A stretch of DNA of 64,000 bases from Flavobacterium cerinum (GTDB lineage Bacteria > Bacteroidota > Bacteroidia > Flavobacteriales > Flavobacteriaceae), in NCBI RefSeq assembly GCF_004028155.1, contig NZ_SBII01000004.1:62001-126000 (forward strand). Reading direction: 5' to 3'. Shown piece after piece: positions 8,566-16,800 of this stretch. How positions within the stretch are numbered: position 1 is the stretch's first letter; each line of letters opens with the position of its first letter. The translations under genes were made by a program, and so were the position numbers. The notes under the pieces were generated by a model. It saw nothing but the letters and a program-made list of their open reading frames with translations, had not been told where the DNA came from and did not search any database.

Positions 8566-9029
8566 GCGTGTTCTTTTAAGAGTTTTTGGGCAACCAGTTC
8601 ACAAACTTCGTCAAGCATATCGTATACTTTTTCAAAACCATCCTGTCCTCCATAGTAGGGATCAGGTACACCCATTTTCTCTCCCGGGTATATTTCGTCC
8701 ATCATTAGTTTTACTTTGGCTTTTCCTTTTTCATGGGGTGCAGCCTTAGTAACATCACTAAAATTGGAACTGTCCATTACATAGATATGGTCAAATTCTT
8801 CAAAGTCTGATGGTTTTAACTGGCGGGCCTTTTGGCAGCTAATGTCCAGTCCGCGGTTTTTAGCAGTAAGTATCGATCGTTTATCAGGCTGTTGTCCTAC
8901 ATGCCAGTTACCGGTGCCGGCAGAATCTACAAGAAATTTGTCGGCAGGGAGTTTGGATTGCAGGATACCTTCTGCCAATGGAGAACGACAAATGTTTCCA
9001 AGGCAGACCATCAAAATCTTCACGGGCAT
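8562..9029 (-). CDS. Low-molecular-weight protein-tyrosine phosphatase
   Basis: The protein is 155 aa and of the LMW-PTP family, which dephosphorylates phosphotyrosine through a Cys-phosphate intermediate. The P-loop CLGNICRS has nucleophile Cys9 and Arg15, and the general acid is in DPYYGG near the C-terminus. In bacteria such enzymes usually oppose tyrosine kinases controlling polysaccharide export, but no kinase gene is nearby. It is coupled to dnaA by a 1-bp overlap and to the methyltransferase gene by a 4-bp overlap. Confidence 0.92.
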   Translation of the reverse strand: MPVKILMVCLGNICRSPLAEGILQSKLPADKFLVDSAGTGNWHVGQQPDKRSILTAKNRGLDISCQKARQLKPSDFEEFDHIYVMDSSNFSDVTKAAPHEKGKAKVKLMMDEIYPGEKMGVPDPYYGGQDGFEKVYDMLDEVCELVAQKLLKEHA

Positions 9030-10456
9030 TATATCGATAGTTTTTTGTTGATATCATCAACAAATTTTCTGAATTGTTTATCGGTAGAAACAAGATTGTC
9101 AACCGTTTTACAAGCGTGAAGCACTGTTGCGTGGTCACGATCACCAATTTGTGATCCAATGTTGGCAAGCGATGCTTTTGTGAACTTTTTAGCAAAGAAC
9201 ATAGCAAGCTGCCTGGCCTGTACCACGTGGCGTTTTCTTGTTTTAGATTGTAATGTGTCAACATCAAGCTGGAAATAATCCGATACTACTTTTTGGATGT
9301 AGTCAATAGATATTTCACGTTTTACGTTCTTCACAAATTTCTCTACCACCATTTTAGCCAACTCAAGGTTAACTTCACGGTGATTGAAAGAAGACTGTGC
9401 TATTAATGAGATAAGAGCACCTTCAAGTTCACGAACGTTGCTTTTGATGTTTTTCGCAACATATTCTACAATTTCGTCTGGAATAACAACACCATCACGA
9501 TAAAGTATATTATTTAATATGGACACCCTTGTTTCATAATCAGGCTGATGAAGCTCTGCTGAAAGTCCCCATTTAAATCGGGACAACAGCCTTTGCTCAA
9601 TATCCTGCATGTCTACAGGAGCTTTGTCTGATGTAAGGATTACCTGTTTACCGTTTTGGTGCAGGTGGTTAAAAATGTGGAAGAAAACATCCTGTGTACC
9701 TGTTTTTCCTGAAAGGAACTGTACGTCGTCAATGATCAGCACATCTATTAATTGGTAGAAATGAATAAAGTCATTTCTGGTATTCCTTTTTACCGAGTCG
9801 ATATATTGCTGCGTGAAGATCTCAGCAGAAATGTACAATACGGTTTTTTCAGGGTACTTATCTTTTATTTCGATACCAATAGCATGGGCTAAGTGTGTTT
9901 TACCCAAACCTACGCCACCAAATATTAGTAGAGGATTGAATGAAGTTCCGCCCGGCTTATTGGCCACAGCCATACCTGCCGATCGGGCAAGACGGTTAGC
10001 GTCTCCTTCAAAAAAGTTATCAAAATTATAATTAGCGTTAAGCTGAGATTCAATTTTTAGGTTTCTGATCCCCGGAATGATAAAAGGGTTTTTAAGCTCA
10101 GGATTTTTATTTTGAAGAGGAACATCAACTTCCTGAGGCTTAACCGGAGAACGATGGGCACTTGGCAGCTGCTCTGTAAAAGGCTGCTTATTACCATAAG
10201 TGTTTTCCATCTTAATTTTATACAGTAACTTTGCACTGTTTCCAAGCTCTTTCGTCAGAGCAACTTTCAATAATTTCACATAGTGTTCTTCTAACCATTC
10301 GTAGAAAAATTTACTAGGAACCTGGATATAAAGAGCGCTGTCTGTTAACTCAACTGCTCTAATGGGTTCAAACCAGGTTTTGTAGGCCTGATCCTGAATA
10401 TTGTCTTTTATGAAAAGAAGACAGTTTTCCCATACTGATTGCGCAGTTTTAGTCAT
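9029..10456 (-). CDS. dnaA: Chromosomal replication initiator DnaA
   Basis: DnaA is the AAA+ initiator that binds DnaA boxes and melts oriC. It is 475 aa. Domain I (residues 1-80) is for oligomer/helicase contacts, followed by a variable linker (80-130). The AAA+ core has Walker A GGVGLGKTH (about 180-188), Walker B LIIDDVQFL and sensor-type LLSRFKWG. The C-terminal box-binding signature GDRDHATVLHACKTV is complete. It starts with ATG. It is the first gene of a three-gene overlapping cluster and is divergent from the thioesterase. The 190-bp upstream region has no clear TTATCCACA boxes. Confidence 0.97.
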   Translation of the reverse strand: MTKTAQSVWENCLLFIKDNIQDQAYKTWFEPIRAVELTDSALYIQVPSKFFYEWLEEHYVKLLKVALTKELGNSAKLLYKIKMENTYGNKQPFTEQLPSAHRSPVKPQEVDVPLQNKNPELKNPFIIPGIRNLKIESQLNANYNFDNFFEGDANRLARSAGMAVANKPGGTSFNPLLIFGGVGLGKTHLAHAIGIEIKDKYPEKTVLYISAEIFTQQYIDSVKRNTRNDFIHFYQLIDVLIIDDVQFLSGKTGTQDVFFHIFNHLHQNGKQVILTSDKAPVDMQDIEQRLLSRFKWGLSAELHQPDYETRVSILNNILYRDGVVIPDEIVEYVAKNIKSNVRELEGALISLIAQSSFNHREVNLELAKMVVEKFVKNVKREISIDYIQKVVSDYFQLDVDTLQSKTRKRHVVQARQLAMFFAKKFTKASLANIGSQIGDRDHATVLHACKTVDNLVSTDKQFRKFVDDINKKLSI

Positions 10457-10645
10457 AAATCCTGGTTATTAGTTGTTTATTAAAGGTTGTCTTACAAAAG
10501 GAAGAAGAAGAATACTACTCCTGTTTGGGAGAACAAATATGAACACAATTTTCTGTAAAAAAAAACTATTATCGTATTGATTTTGTAAAAAAAATATTGT
10601 AAGTATTGTAGTGGAGAATTAATAAAAAAATAACGTTAAAAAAAT

Positions 10646-11056
10646 ATGAATTTTCACGAATTTAAAGTAAGGGTCCGTTATGCTGAAACCGACCAGATGG
10701 GGGTTGTTTATCATGGTAATTATGCTATGTATTTCGAGATGGGAAGGGTAGAATGGCTTAGAAATCTGGGTCTTAGCTATAGTTTTATGGAGGCAAATGG
10801 TGTTATGCTTCCTGTTGTTTCATTAACAATGAATTATAAAAAACCGGCCCGCTATGACGATCTGCTAACAGTGCGCACCATCTTTAAAAAGCAGGAGTCT
10901 GTAAAGATAGAATTCGACTATGAAATTATGAATGAAGCCGGAGAGTTATTAACAACGGGTAACTCGGTACTGGTGTTTGTAAACATGAAAACGGGGCGTC
11001 CTGTTTTGCCTCCTGACTATGTTTTGGAGAAAATTAACCTGATTGGAAAGGAATAG
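10646..11056 (+). CDS. Acyl-CoA thioesterase, YbgC/FadM type (hot-dog fold)
   Basis: This 136-aa 4-hydroxybenzoyl-CoA thioesterase-family protein hydrolyses acyl-CoA thioesters. The family motif is clear: VRYAETDQMGVVYHGNYAMY, with the catalytic Asp in TDQMG and the conserved His, then the helix MGRVEWLRNLG. Length is typical. E. coli YbgC is associated with the Tol-Pal genes, but none are nearby here, so the substrate is open. It is divergent from dnaA. Confidence 0.9.
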   Translation: MNFHEFKVRVRYAETDQMGVVYHGNYAMYFEMGRVEWLRNLGLSYSFMEANGVMLPVVSLTMNYKKPARYDDLLTVRTIFKKQESVKIEFDYEIMNEAGELLTTGNSVLVFVNMKTGRPVLPPDYVLEKINLIGKE

Positions 11057-11070
11057 TTAATTGAAGTTGT

Positions 11071-11679
11071 TTAAACAATTTCTTTAATAACAATTTCATA
11101 TAAATTGCTAAATGCCTCAAGTACTATTGGGGCATTTTTTTTTCGGGTACTGATGATAATTTCGCAGTCCATTTCCATTTTTTGAGAAATAATATCCAGG
11201 TTCTTTTCTTTGATCACCCGCATTACCTTGTTCATGTTTTGGTAACCAAATTTTAAAGTATAATGAATGTCAAGGGTGCGCTCTACTATATCTGATGCCT
11301 CCAATGCCATTTGTGCTGAGATCTTATAAGCAGATATAAGACCGCCTACACCTAGTTTAACGCCTCCAAAGTAACGAACTACAACTACAAGCACATTTGT
11401 TACTCCAAAAGACTGTATTTGTCCATAAATCGGCATTCCGGCAGAGTTATTGGGTTCGCCGTCGTCATTAGCGCGGTAATAAATGGTATCTGTGCCTAAT
11501 TGGAATGCATAGCACCAGTGTCGAGCTGAATGATGACGCTTTTTAAGGTCTTCCAAAATCGGTTTTACATCGTCTTCGGAAGTTATTGGAAACGCCAGCC
11601 CAAAGAACTTACTGTTCTTTTCCTTATAAAGGGTTTCTTCAGAAGATGAAGCAAGGGTTTTATATGTATCGTTTTCCAA
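11071..11679 (-). CDS. YigZ/IMPACT family protein
   Basis: The 202-aa protein belongs to the YigZ family (UPF0029 N-terminal domain plus DUF1949). The signature is strong: HSARHWCYAF, then DDGEPNNSAGMPI, then VVRYFGGVKLGVGGLISAY. Eukaryotic relatives (IMPACT) act in translation control; the bacterial role is not established. A good promoter lies just upstream (11699-11729), predicting a leader of about 13 nt. It is convergent with the thioesterase gene, 14 bp between stops. Confidence 0.9.
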   Translation of the reverse strand: MENDTYKTLASSSEETLYKEKNSKFFGLAFPITSEDDVKPILEDLKKRHHSARHWCYAFQLGTDTIYYRANDDGEPNNSAGMPIYGQIQSFGVTNVLVVVVRYFGGVKLGVGGLISAYKISAQMALEASDIVERTLDIHYTLKFGYQNMNKVMRVIKEKNLDIISQKMEMDCEIIISTRKKNAPIVLEAFSNLYEIVIKEIV

Positions 11680-11698
11680 TGGACTTGTGTTAGGGCTG

Positions 11699-11729
11699 CA
11701 AAGGTATTTTATTGAATGGGGAATTGCAA
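11699..11729 (-). promoter_or_regulatory. Promoter of the yigZ-type gene
   Basis: On the minus strand, TTG (complement 11727-11729, extended to TTTG by 11730) is followed by a 20-nt spacer and TACCTTTG (complement 11699-11706). Both halves fit the Bacteroidota consensus. Confidence 0.65.
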
Positions 11730-11806
11730 ATTAGTTGTTAGTTCACTGTTAATGGTAACGCACCTCAAAAGAAAATTGAGTATACTTGTTGTAAGATTTA
11801 AAAAGT

Positions 11807-12241
11807 ATGAAAAAAGTAATAATCAAAAGTGCGCTGATAATTTTCACGGGTATGACTATTATTGGCTGTGGTCAAAAACAGGAAGTAAAAGAGAAATACT
11901 GTGGTGTCGAGATGTCGGGCTTTGATGTTATGGATGCTAAGAGCGCCGGTAATAAAGGGTATGATTATACAGAGGATGATAAAAAACTACTGGTTGATAT
12001 TACCGAAGCCGTACACCTACTTTTTAATGACGAACTCGAAATTGAGTTTTTCTTCTTTATGAAAACCAGTGATAAAATAGGAATGTATATTATAGCTCCG
12101 GAAGATCAGAAAATCGTCGAGGCTATCAGCTGTTATCTGTTAAAGAATAATTTTGACGGCAGGCTTCCTGAAAATAAAAACCTTATTTTTTATACCGATA
12201 AGCATGAAACACTTGTAGCGGCTATAAAAAATAAGGAGTAG
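11807..12241 (+). CDS. Small unknown lipoprotein, 144 aa
   Basis: I do not recognise the family. The N-terminus is a lipoprotein signal (basic MKKVIIK, hydrophobic core, lipobox IIGC with Cys at about residue 21), so the product is probably anchored in the inner or outer membrane facing the periplasm. The mature part is acidic and about 120 residues, with a single Phe-rich strand (EIEFFFFMK). The next gene in the same direction is 21 bp downstream and also unknown; they are probably co-transcribed. Confidence 0.6.
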   Translation: MKKVIIKSALIIFTGMTIIGCGQKQEVKEKYCGVEMSGFDVMDAKSAGNKGYDYTEDDKKLLVDITEAVHLLFNDELEIEFFFFMKTSDKIGMYIIAPEDQKIVEAISCYLLKNNFDGRLPENKNLIFYTDKHETLVAAIKNKE

Positions 12242-12262
12242 GTTCGTGTAAATTTATCTTAA

Positions 12263-12601
12263 ATGTCTTACAGTAATTTCTATATTAAAAATAAAGATCA
12301 TTTTGTCCTTTTCGTTGAATTGAAAGATAAAATTGTCTTTGATTCTGAATTGTCAAAAAACAACATTCCTTACCATATTGATGATAATCAGTCTAATTTG
12401 GAGAATAGTATACGGTACTTTTTCCTTGATGAAAATCAAACTTTGGTAGATAAAATTGTTATTGATAATGGAATAATCGCAAGTACTGGTAGTATACGTA
12501 TTAGAGATTACAATGACCAGAAAAAAGTTGTGAAACTTTATGGTTCGATAGCTGTGATAATTGCAGTAACAATTGTTTTCATGATATTATTTTTAGATTA
12601 G
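12263..12601 (+). CDS. Unknown tail-anchored small protein, 112 aa
   Basis: I do not recognise the family. Residues 1-85 are polar with mixed strand/helix character, and the C-terminus is one hydrophobic helix (about 92-110, VKLYGSIAVIIAVTIVFMIL), so it looks tail-anchored in the membrane with its bulk in the cytoplasm. It follows the small lipoprotein gene by 21 bp and likely shares its transcript. Confidence 0.55.
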   Translation: MSYSNFYIKNKDHFVLFVELKDKIVFDSELSKNNIPYHIDDNQSNLENSIRYFFLDENQTLVDKIVIDNGIIASTGSIRIRDYNDQKKVVKLYGSIAVIIAVTIVFMILFLD

Positions 12602-12639
12602 TACGTGGTGGTATTTAGAGAGCTAATTATAAGAACTGA

Positions 12640-13257
12640 TTACACTTCATCTAGGCTAAGAACTTCTTTGTCAAAAAGCTCTGTAACATCTTCTTCATTC
12701 ACCTGTAAATTCCAAACCTGAAACCCCAAAGCTTTGGCAGCATCAGTATTGAACTTTTTATCGTCTATTACTAATGTTCGTTTAGGTTGAATATCGTGTT
12801 TATTAATTAGGTAGGTAAAAGCTTCGGCGTCCGGTTTTCGAATGCCTATTTCGTGTGAAAAATATATCTTTTCGAAGCATTGGTAAAAATCGCTGTAAAA
12901 AGAAGCTTCTACATCGCGTTCAAATTTTTCAATATGAATAGGATCGGTATTGCTAAGCAGGAAAAGGCGGTAATTTTCCGATAGTTTTTGCAGGAATTCA
13001 AGACGGTACAATGGGAATTCACCCATACCTGCATTCCATGCAGCCTTAATTTCTTTGGTCGTAGCATGGGGTACAAATTCCTGCATGGCTTGCAGGAAAC
13101 CTTCTTCTTTTATTTTTCCGGTTTCAAGGCGTGTTTCAAGCCTTTCCATGTCTTTTGTCCATTCTGTTAAGCCAAGCGCAGCAAATGCATTTCGTTTGGC
13201 ATCATTGTTCTTATTGATAAAAACATCTCCAAAATCAAATATTATTGCGTTGACCAT
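12640..13257 (-). CDS. HAD-superfamily hydrolase (phosphatase-like)
   Basis: The protein is 205 aa with all four HAD motifs: I IIFDFGDVF (nucleophile and general acid Asp), II LLSNTDP, III Lys in GIRKPDAEAF, and IV VIDDKKFN. The cap is a small helical type C1, as in YihX/epoxide-hydrolase-type phosphatases, which act on sugar or nucleotide phosphates. Its start codon lies inside the end of ribD (23-bp overlap), so it is translationally coupled to it. A role dephosphorylating the riboflavin intermediate 5-amino-6-ribitylamino-uracil phosphate is an attractive inference from that coupling, not shown by the sequence. Confidence 0.88.
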   Translation of the reverse strand: MVNAIIFDFGDVFINKNNDAKRNAFAALGLTEWTKDMERLETRLETGKIKEEGFLQAMQEFVPHATTKEIKAAWNAGMGEFPLYRLEFLQKLSENYRLFLLSNTDPIHIEKFERDVEASFYSDFYQCFEKIYFSHEIGIRKPDAEAFTYLINKHDIQPKRTLVIDDKKFNTDAAKALGFQVWNLQVNEEDVTELFDKEVLSLDEV

Positions 13258-14323
13258 AATTCCTGTAAATTATAAGTTCATCATTAATAATTGCCTTCTT
13301 TTGTGTAGATTCTGCGGTTAATTGTGGAGCTTTGATTCCATCACCAAAAACGACCGAACCCTTAAACACCCTGGCTTCATCCCACAAGTTGGCTGTTATA
13401 AAAGTCTGTAGCGTTTGAAGCCCTCCCTCTATAATAACCGATTGCAGGTTGTGCCTGTATAAAACGTCCATAATAGTATACGGAAGGTTAGCGTCAAAAG
13501 TCACAACTTCAAAAAGCAAGTTCTCTAAATTATGAAAATTGGTCTTTTCTGTCAAGATAATTGTTTTAATTTTGTGATTTTTAACAGAATACGAATCGTC
13601 TATTCTGCCGTTTCGATCCAAAATTACACGCACAGGATTAGTTCCCGTCCAGGTTCGAACATCCAGCTGAGGGTTGTCGTCCAATACAGTTTGGGTGCCT
13701 GCTAAAATAGCCATTTCTTCACTGCGCCATTTGTGTACCAGCTGTCGGGAATAAGTATTTGTTATCCATACGGGTTTTTTATCGCTTATGGTGTCACCCT
13801 GAGCTTGTCGAAGGGCAGCCAAAGGAGCTAAAAATCCATCACTGGTTTCGGCCCATTTTAATATAACATAAGGACGTTTCTTTTCATGAAAAGTAAAAAA
13901 TCGGCGATTAAATTCGCGGCATTCTTTTTCGAGTACGCCTACAATTACTGTTTTTTCGGCTTCCTGTAATTTTCTGATTCCGTTACCTGCAACTTTTTCG
14001 TTGGGGTCTGCCGTACCAATAACAATATTTTGAATTTTATAACGAATAATAAGGTCGCAGCAGGGAGGTGTTTTTCCATAATGGCTGCAGGGTTCCAAAC
14101 TTACATACAAAGTAGCTTTTGGAATAAGATGCCTGTCTTGTTCACTAACGGAATTAATACAGTTTACCTCTCCATGAGCTCCACCAAAAGCCGAGGTGTG
14201 GCCTTCACCAATAATCCTGTTTTCATATACCAAAACGGCACCAACAGAAGGATTGGGCATGGCTTCACGTAATCCGTTTTTTGCCAGTTCCAGGCAGCGT
14301 TGCATGTAGTTTTCGTGGTTCAC
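13235..14323 (-). CDS. ribD: Bifunctional riboflavin biosynthesis deaminase/reductase RibD
   Basis: RibD deaminates and then reduces the pyrimidine intermediate after GTP cyclohydrolase II. The N-terminal zinc deaminase has AHGEV (HxE) and EPCSHYGKTPPCC (zinc cysteines); the C-terminal domain is the NADPH reductase (KWRSEEMAILAGTQTVLDDNPQLDVR). I chose the GTG start at 14323 (VNHENYMQRCLELA) because it restores the usual N-terminus; an upstream TTG at 14353 lies in a TAACTTTG promoter element and the first ATG (14305) would truncate the first helix. An in-frame copy of a dispersed repeat (13793-13815) adds LRQAQGDT-like residues between the two domains. Confidence 0.93.
   Translation of the reverse strand: MNHENYMQRCLELAKNGLREAMPNPSVGAVLVYENRIIGEGHTSAFGGAHGEVNCINSVSEQDRHLIPKATLYVSLEPCSHYGKTPPCCDLIIRYKIQNIVIGTADPNEKVAGNGIRKLQEAEKTVIVGVLEKECREFNRRFFTFHEKKRPYVILKWAETSDGFLAPLAALRQAQGDTISDKKPVWITNTYSRQLVHKWRSEEMAILAGTQTVLDDNPQLDVRTWTGTNPVRVILDRNGRIDDSYSVKNHKIKTIILTEKTNFHNLENLLFEVVTFDANLPYTIMDVLYRHNLQSVIIEGGLQTLQTFITANLWDEARVFKGSVVFGDGIKAPQLTAESTQKKAIINDELIIYRNYGQRNNI
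13793..13815. repeat. Dispersed short repeat inside ribD
   Basis: GTCACCCTGAGCTTGTCGAA and the following GGG match a short repeat that is scattered in many Bacteroidota and proteobacterial genomes. Its reverse complement matches a second copy in this window (15311-15331) at 17 of 21 positions. It sits in frame in ribD and is translated as LRQAQGDT. Confidence 0.65.
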
Positions 14324-14350
14324 TCTTTTGGTTAAAATGTTGGAAAGTCT

Positions 14351-14358
14351 CAAAGTTA
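14351..14358 (-). promoter_or_regulatory. -7 element of ribD (TAACTTTG)
   Basis: The minus strand reads TAACTTTG, 28 nt upstream of the GTG start at 14323. It argues against the upstream TTG start. Confidence 0.4.
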
Positions 14359-14419
14359 CAAAGTTTTCGTCTTTAAATTTAAAAAGCCAATTTTCAAAGG
14401 GTCAAATTTTCAAATTGAT

Positions 14420-14427
14420 TAGCTTTG
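14420..14427 (+). promoter_or_regulatory. -7 element of prmC (TAGCTTTG)
   Basis: TAGCTTTG matches TAnnTTTG, 27 bp upstream of the prmC ATG. The -33 half is unclear. Confidence 0.4.
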
Positions 14428-14454
14428 TACCAGCCAGATTAATGGTGTGTAAAA

Positions 14455-15300
14455 ATGAAATTAAAAGAATACAGAAACTATTTTATCGAAAAATTAACGC
14501 CTTTATATGATGCTATGGAGGCGGAAAGCTTTTTCAATATTACCCTCGAAGAACTTAAAGGCTGGAAACGTGTTGATCTTGCCATGAAGCCCGACGCTGT
14601 TCTATCTTCTGATGAGATTACAAAATGGAATAAGGTACTGGAACAACTGGAAGGGCAAAAGCCGATACAGTATATTTTTGCCAAGGCTCATTTTTACGGA
14701 CTGGAATTTGAGGTAAACGAAAACACACTGATCCCACGACCTGAAACGGAAGAGCTGGTAGAATGGATCGTAAAAGAAAACGAATTTAAAGGAAATATAA
14801 AGGTCTTGGATGTTGGTACAGGTAGTGGCTGTATTGCCGTTTCATTGGCTAAAAACCTTACTGATGCGACGGTTTCGGCTATTGATGTATCGGTAGAGGC
14901 ATTAGCTGTAGCCAAAAGAAATGCGCTGCATAATAAAACTGATGTTAATTTTATACAACAGGATATTCTTGCTGCCGAAACACTGCCACAAACATTTGAT
15001 ATTATCGTTTCAAACCCGCCCTATGTGCGTAATCTTGAAAAGGTTGAGATTAAAGAGAATGTTTTACAATACGAACCACATTTGGCACTCTTTGTAGAAG
15101 ATAATGATGCTTTACTGTTTTATCGAAAAATAGCTTTACTGGCAAAAGGTAATTTATCACCCAATGGTAAATTATACTTTGAGATCAATCAATATTTAGG
15201 AACTGAAATGATAGAAATGCTCGAAAATTTCGGCTTTAAAGATATAGTTCTTAAAAAGGATATTTACGGAAACGACAGAATGATGGCTGCAATGGTTTAA
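14455..15300 (+). CDS. prmC: Release factor glutamine methyltransferase PrmC
   Basis: PrmC methylates the Gln of the GGQ motif in release factors RF1 and RF2, increasing termination efficiency. The protein is 281 aa. The N-terminal helical domain (1-85) ends in GQKPIQYIFAKAHFYGLEF, followed by the Rossmann SAM domain (VLDVGTGSGCIAVSLA) and the catalytic NPPY at residues 187-190. All elements are intact. It is transcribed divergently from ribD. Confidence 0.96.
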   Translation: MKLKEYRNYFIEKLTPLYDAMEAESFFNITLEELKGWKRVDLAMKPDAVLSSDEITKWNKVLEQLEGQKPIQYIFAKAHFYGLEFEVNENTLIPRPETEELVEWIVKENEFKGNIKVLDVGTGSGCIAVSLAKNLTDATVSAIDVSVEALAVAKRNALHNKTDVNFIQQDILAAETLPQTFDIIVSNPPYVRNLEKVEIKENVLQYEPHLALFVEDNDALLFYRKIALLAKGNLSPNGKLYFEINQYLGTEMIEMLENFGFKDIVLKKDIYGNDRMMAAMV

Positions 15301-15310
15301 TGAAAGTTGG

Positions 15311-15331
15311 CTTCGGCAGGCTCAGCCTGAC
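15311..15331. repeat. Second copy of the dispersed short repeat
   Basis: CTTCGGCAGGCTCAGCCTGA plus C lies between the prmC stop and the end of the permease gene. It matches the reverse complement of the ribD copy at 17 of 21 positions. It contains an inverted GGCTGAGCC-like core and could form a small hairpin. Confidence 0.6.
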
Positions 15332-15350
15332 TAATGTTTTCCCGGATTGA

Positions 15351-16595
15351 TTACTCGTATCGAAGTGCTTCAACAGGATCAAGGGCTGCGGCTTTAATGG
15401 CAGGATAAGATCCGGAGAAAAGCGTAACAGTAATAACAGTTGTTAGGGCAGCAAAAATAGCCATCCACGGAATTGCGAATGCTACGTTAAAAATCAGAGA
15501 TGCTCCAACTCCGCCTACTAACAGTCCTAGTATGATACCCACTATTCCGCCTATAACACTTATTATAAGTGTCTCCGTAAAGAACTGAAGGGCAATGGTG
15601 CTTTTCTTGGCGCCAAGCGATTTACGAACACCAATCTCACGCGTTCTTTCAGTAACCGAAACAAGCATGATGTTCATCAATGCGATCGAAGAACCAAAAA
15701 CAGTAATGATACCTATAACCCAGGCCGCAATATTAAGTGTGTCGGTTTGCGACATCAATGATTTTAAAAGCTCATCACTACGCTCAATACCAAAATTATT
15801 TTCTTCTACGGGGTTTAGGTGTCGCACCTGACGCATGGTAAGTATGGCTTCATCTACCGCAGAATCCAGCATATCGCGATTACCTATCATCACTTTTACC
15901 TCATAATCAATATTAGGTGCAGTAAAAAGGGAGCGCGCTACCTGTATAGGTATGATGAGTCTTAAATCCTGTCTGTTGCCAAAAGTAGAGCCTCTTTCTT
16001 TAAGAACTCCGATTACTTTAAATCGTGCTCCACGTACTGAGATAATCTGATCGATTGGATTAACATCTTTTAAAAGCCCTTTGGTAAAGTCAGAGCCTAC
16101 AATACATACATAGTTGTTATTACTGATATCAAAGTTGTTGAAGTTTCTACCGGCAGTTGTTTCCAGTCCCGAGTTAGGCAGGAAATATTCGTCTGCGCCA
16201 ACTATAGTGATTTCAGGATCTGTTTTTTTACCGTCATGTTTTACCTCGGCATTACTGGCTGCGGTAAAAGATAATGAGGTTGTAGAAAGTGGGTAGTTGT
16301 AACGCTCCTGGAATTCTTTTGCCTGGGGATAGCTTATAATGGGGTTCACTTTTTCTTCACCACTGTTACGACCTATCTGATCAGAGAAATCATAGCGGCT
16401 CATTGAAAAAGTATTAGCTCCCATAGAAGCAAAGTTCCCTGTAACAGTACTCTCCAGTACAGCTACAGCAGCAAGGATGCCTACTAAAGCAAAGATACCC
16501 AGTCCGATGATAAACACCGTTAATGTGGTTCTAAGCATCTGGCTTCTTATGGAATCGAAAGCAATTCTTGTATTCTCCCTAAACAGGCTAAACAT
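15351..16595 (-). CDS. MacB/FtsX-type ABC transporter permease
   Basis: The 414-aa protein has an N-terminal transmembrane helix (about 20-45, TTLTVFIIGLGIFALVGILA), a large periplasmic MacB-type domain (about 50-280) and a C-terminal FtsX domain with three helices, including the conserved SVTERTREIGVRKSLGA coupling loop. Such permeases pair with a separate ATPase and work in mechanotransmission-type export of lipoproteins, peptides or drugs. No ATPase gene is adjacent, so the partner must be elsewhere. It is a single gene, convergent with prmC. Confidence 0.9.
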   Translation of the reverse strand: MFSLFRENTRIAFDSIRSQMLRTTLTVFIIGLGIFALVGILAAVAVLESTVTGNFASMGANTFSMSRYDFSDQIGRNSGEEKVNPIISYPQAKEFQERYNYPLSTTSLSFTAASNAEVKHDGKKTDPEITIVGADEYFLPNSGLETTAGRNFNNFDISNNNYVCIVGSDFTKGLLKDVNPIDQIISVRGARFKVIGVLKERGSTFGNRQDLRLIIPIQVARSLFTAPNIDYEVKVMIGNRDMLDSAVDEAILTMRQVRHLNPVEENNFGIERSDELLKSLMSQTDTLNIAAWVIGIITVFGSSIALMNIMLVSVTERTREIGVRKSLGAKKSTIALQFFTETLIISVIGGIVGIILGLLVGGVGASLIFNVAFAIPWMAIFAALTTVITVTLFSGSYPAIKAAALDPVEALRYE

Positions 16596-16770
16596 ATTTC
16601 ATTTTTTGATGCCACTAAAATACACTTTTTTTATTTTAAGTTTAAGATTTAACCTTCAAGTTTATGCTTGTATTTGTAAGTTGTAGCTTAATATTACTTT
16701 CCTGACAGCACTTAGTGTACGACTTAGAAGAATCCGGAACTTAAAACCTGAAATCTGAAAATTCAATCCG

Positions 16771-16778
16771 TATATTTG
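16771..16778 (+). promoter_or_regulatory. -7 element of hisS (TATATTTG)
   Basis: A perfect TAnnTTTG match lies 22 bp upstream of the hisS ATG, predicting a short leader. Confidence 0.6.
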
Positions 16779-16800
16779 CAGTCTTAAAAATTATCTAAAA

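Noticed and set aside
9813-10245. Antisense ORFs over dnaA and similar antisense ORFs over most large genes
   Set aside because: They are shadows of the real frames, with no start context, no promoter element and no recognisable protein pattern.
10457-10645. Possible oriC next to dnaA
   Set aside because: The region is AT-rich, but I found no clear DnaA boxes (TTATCCACA-like) or 13-mer arrays, and dnaA is often away from oriC in this phylum.
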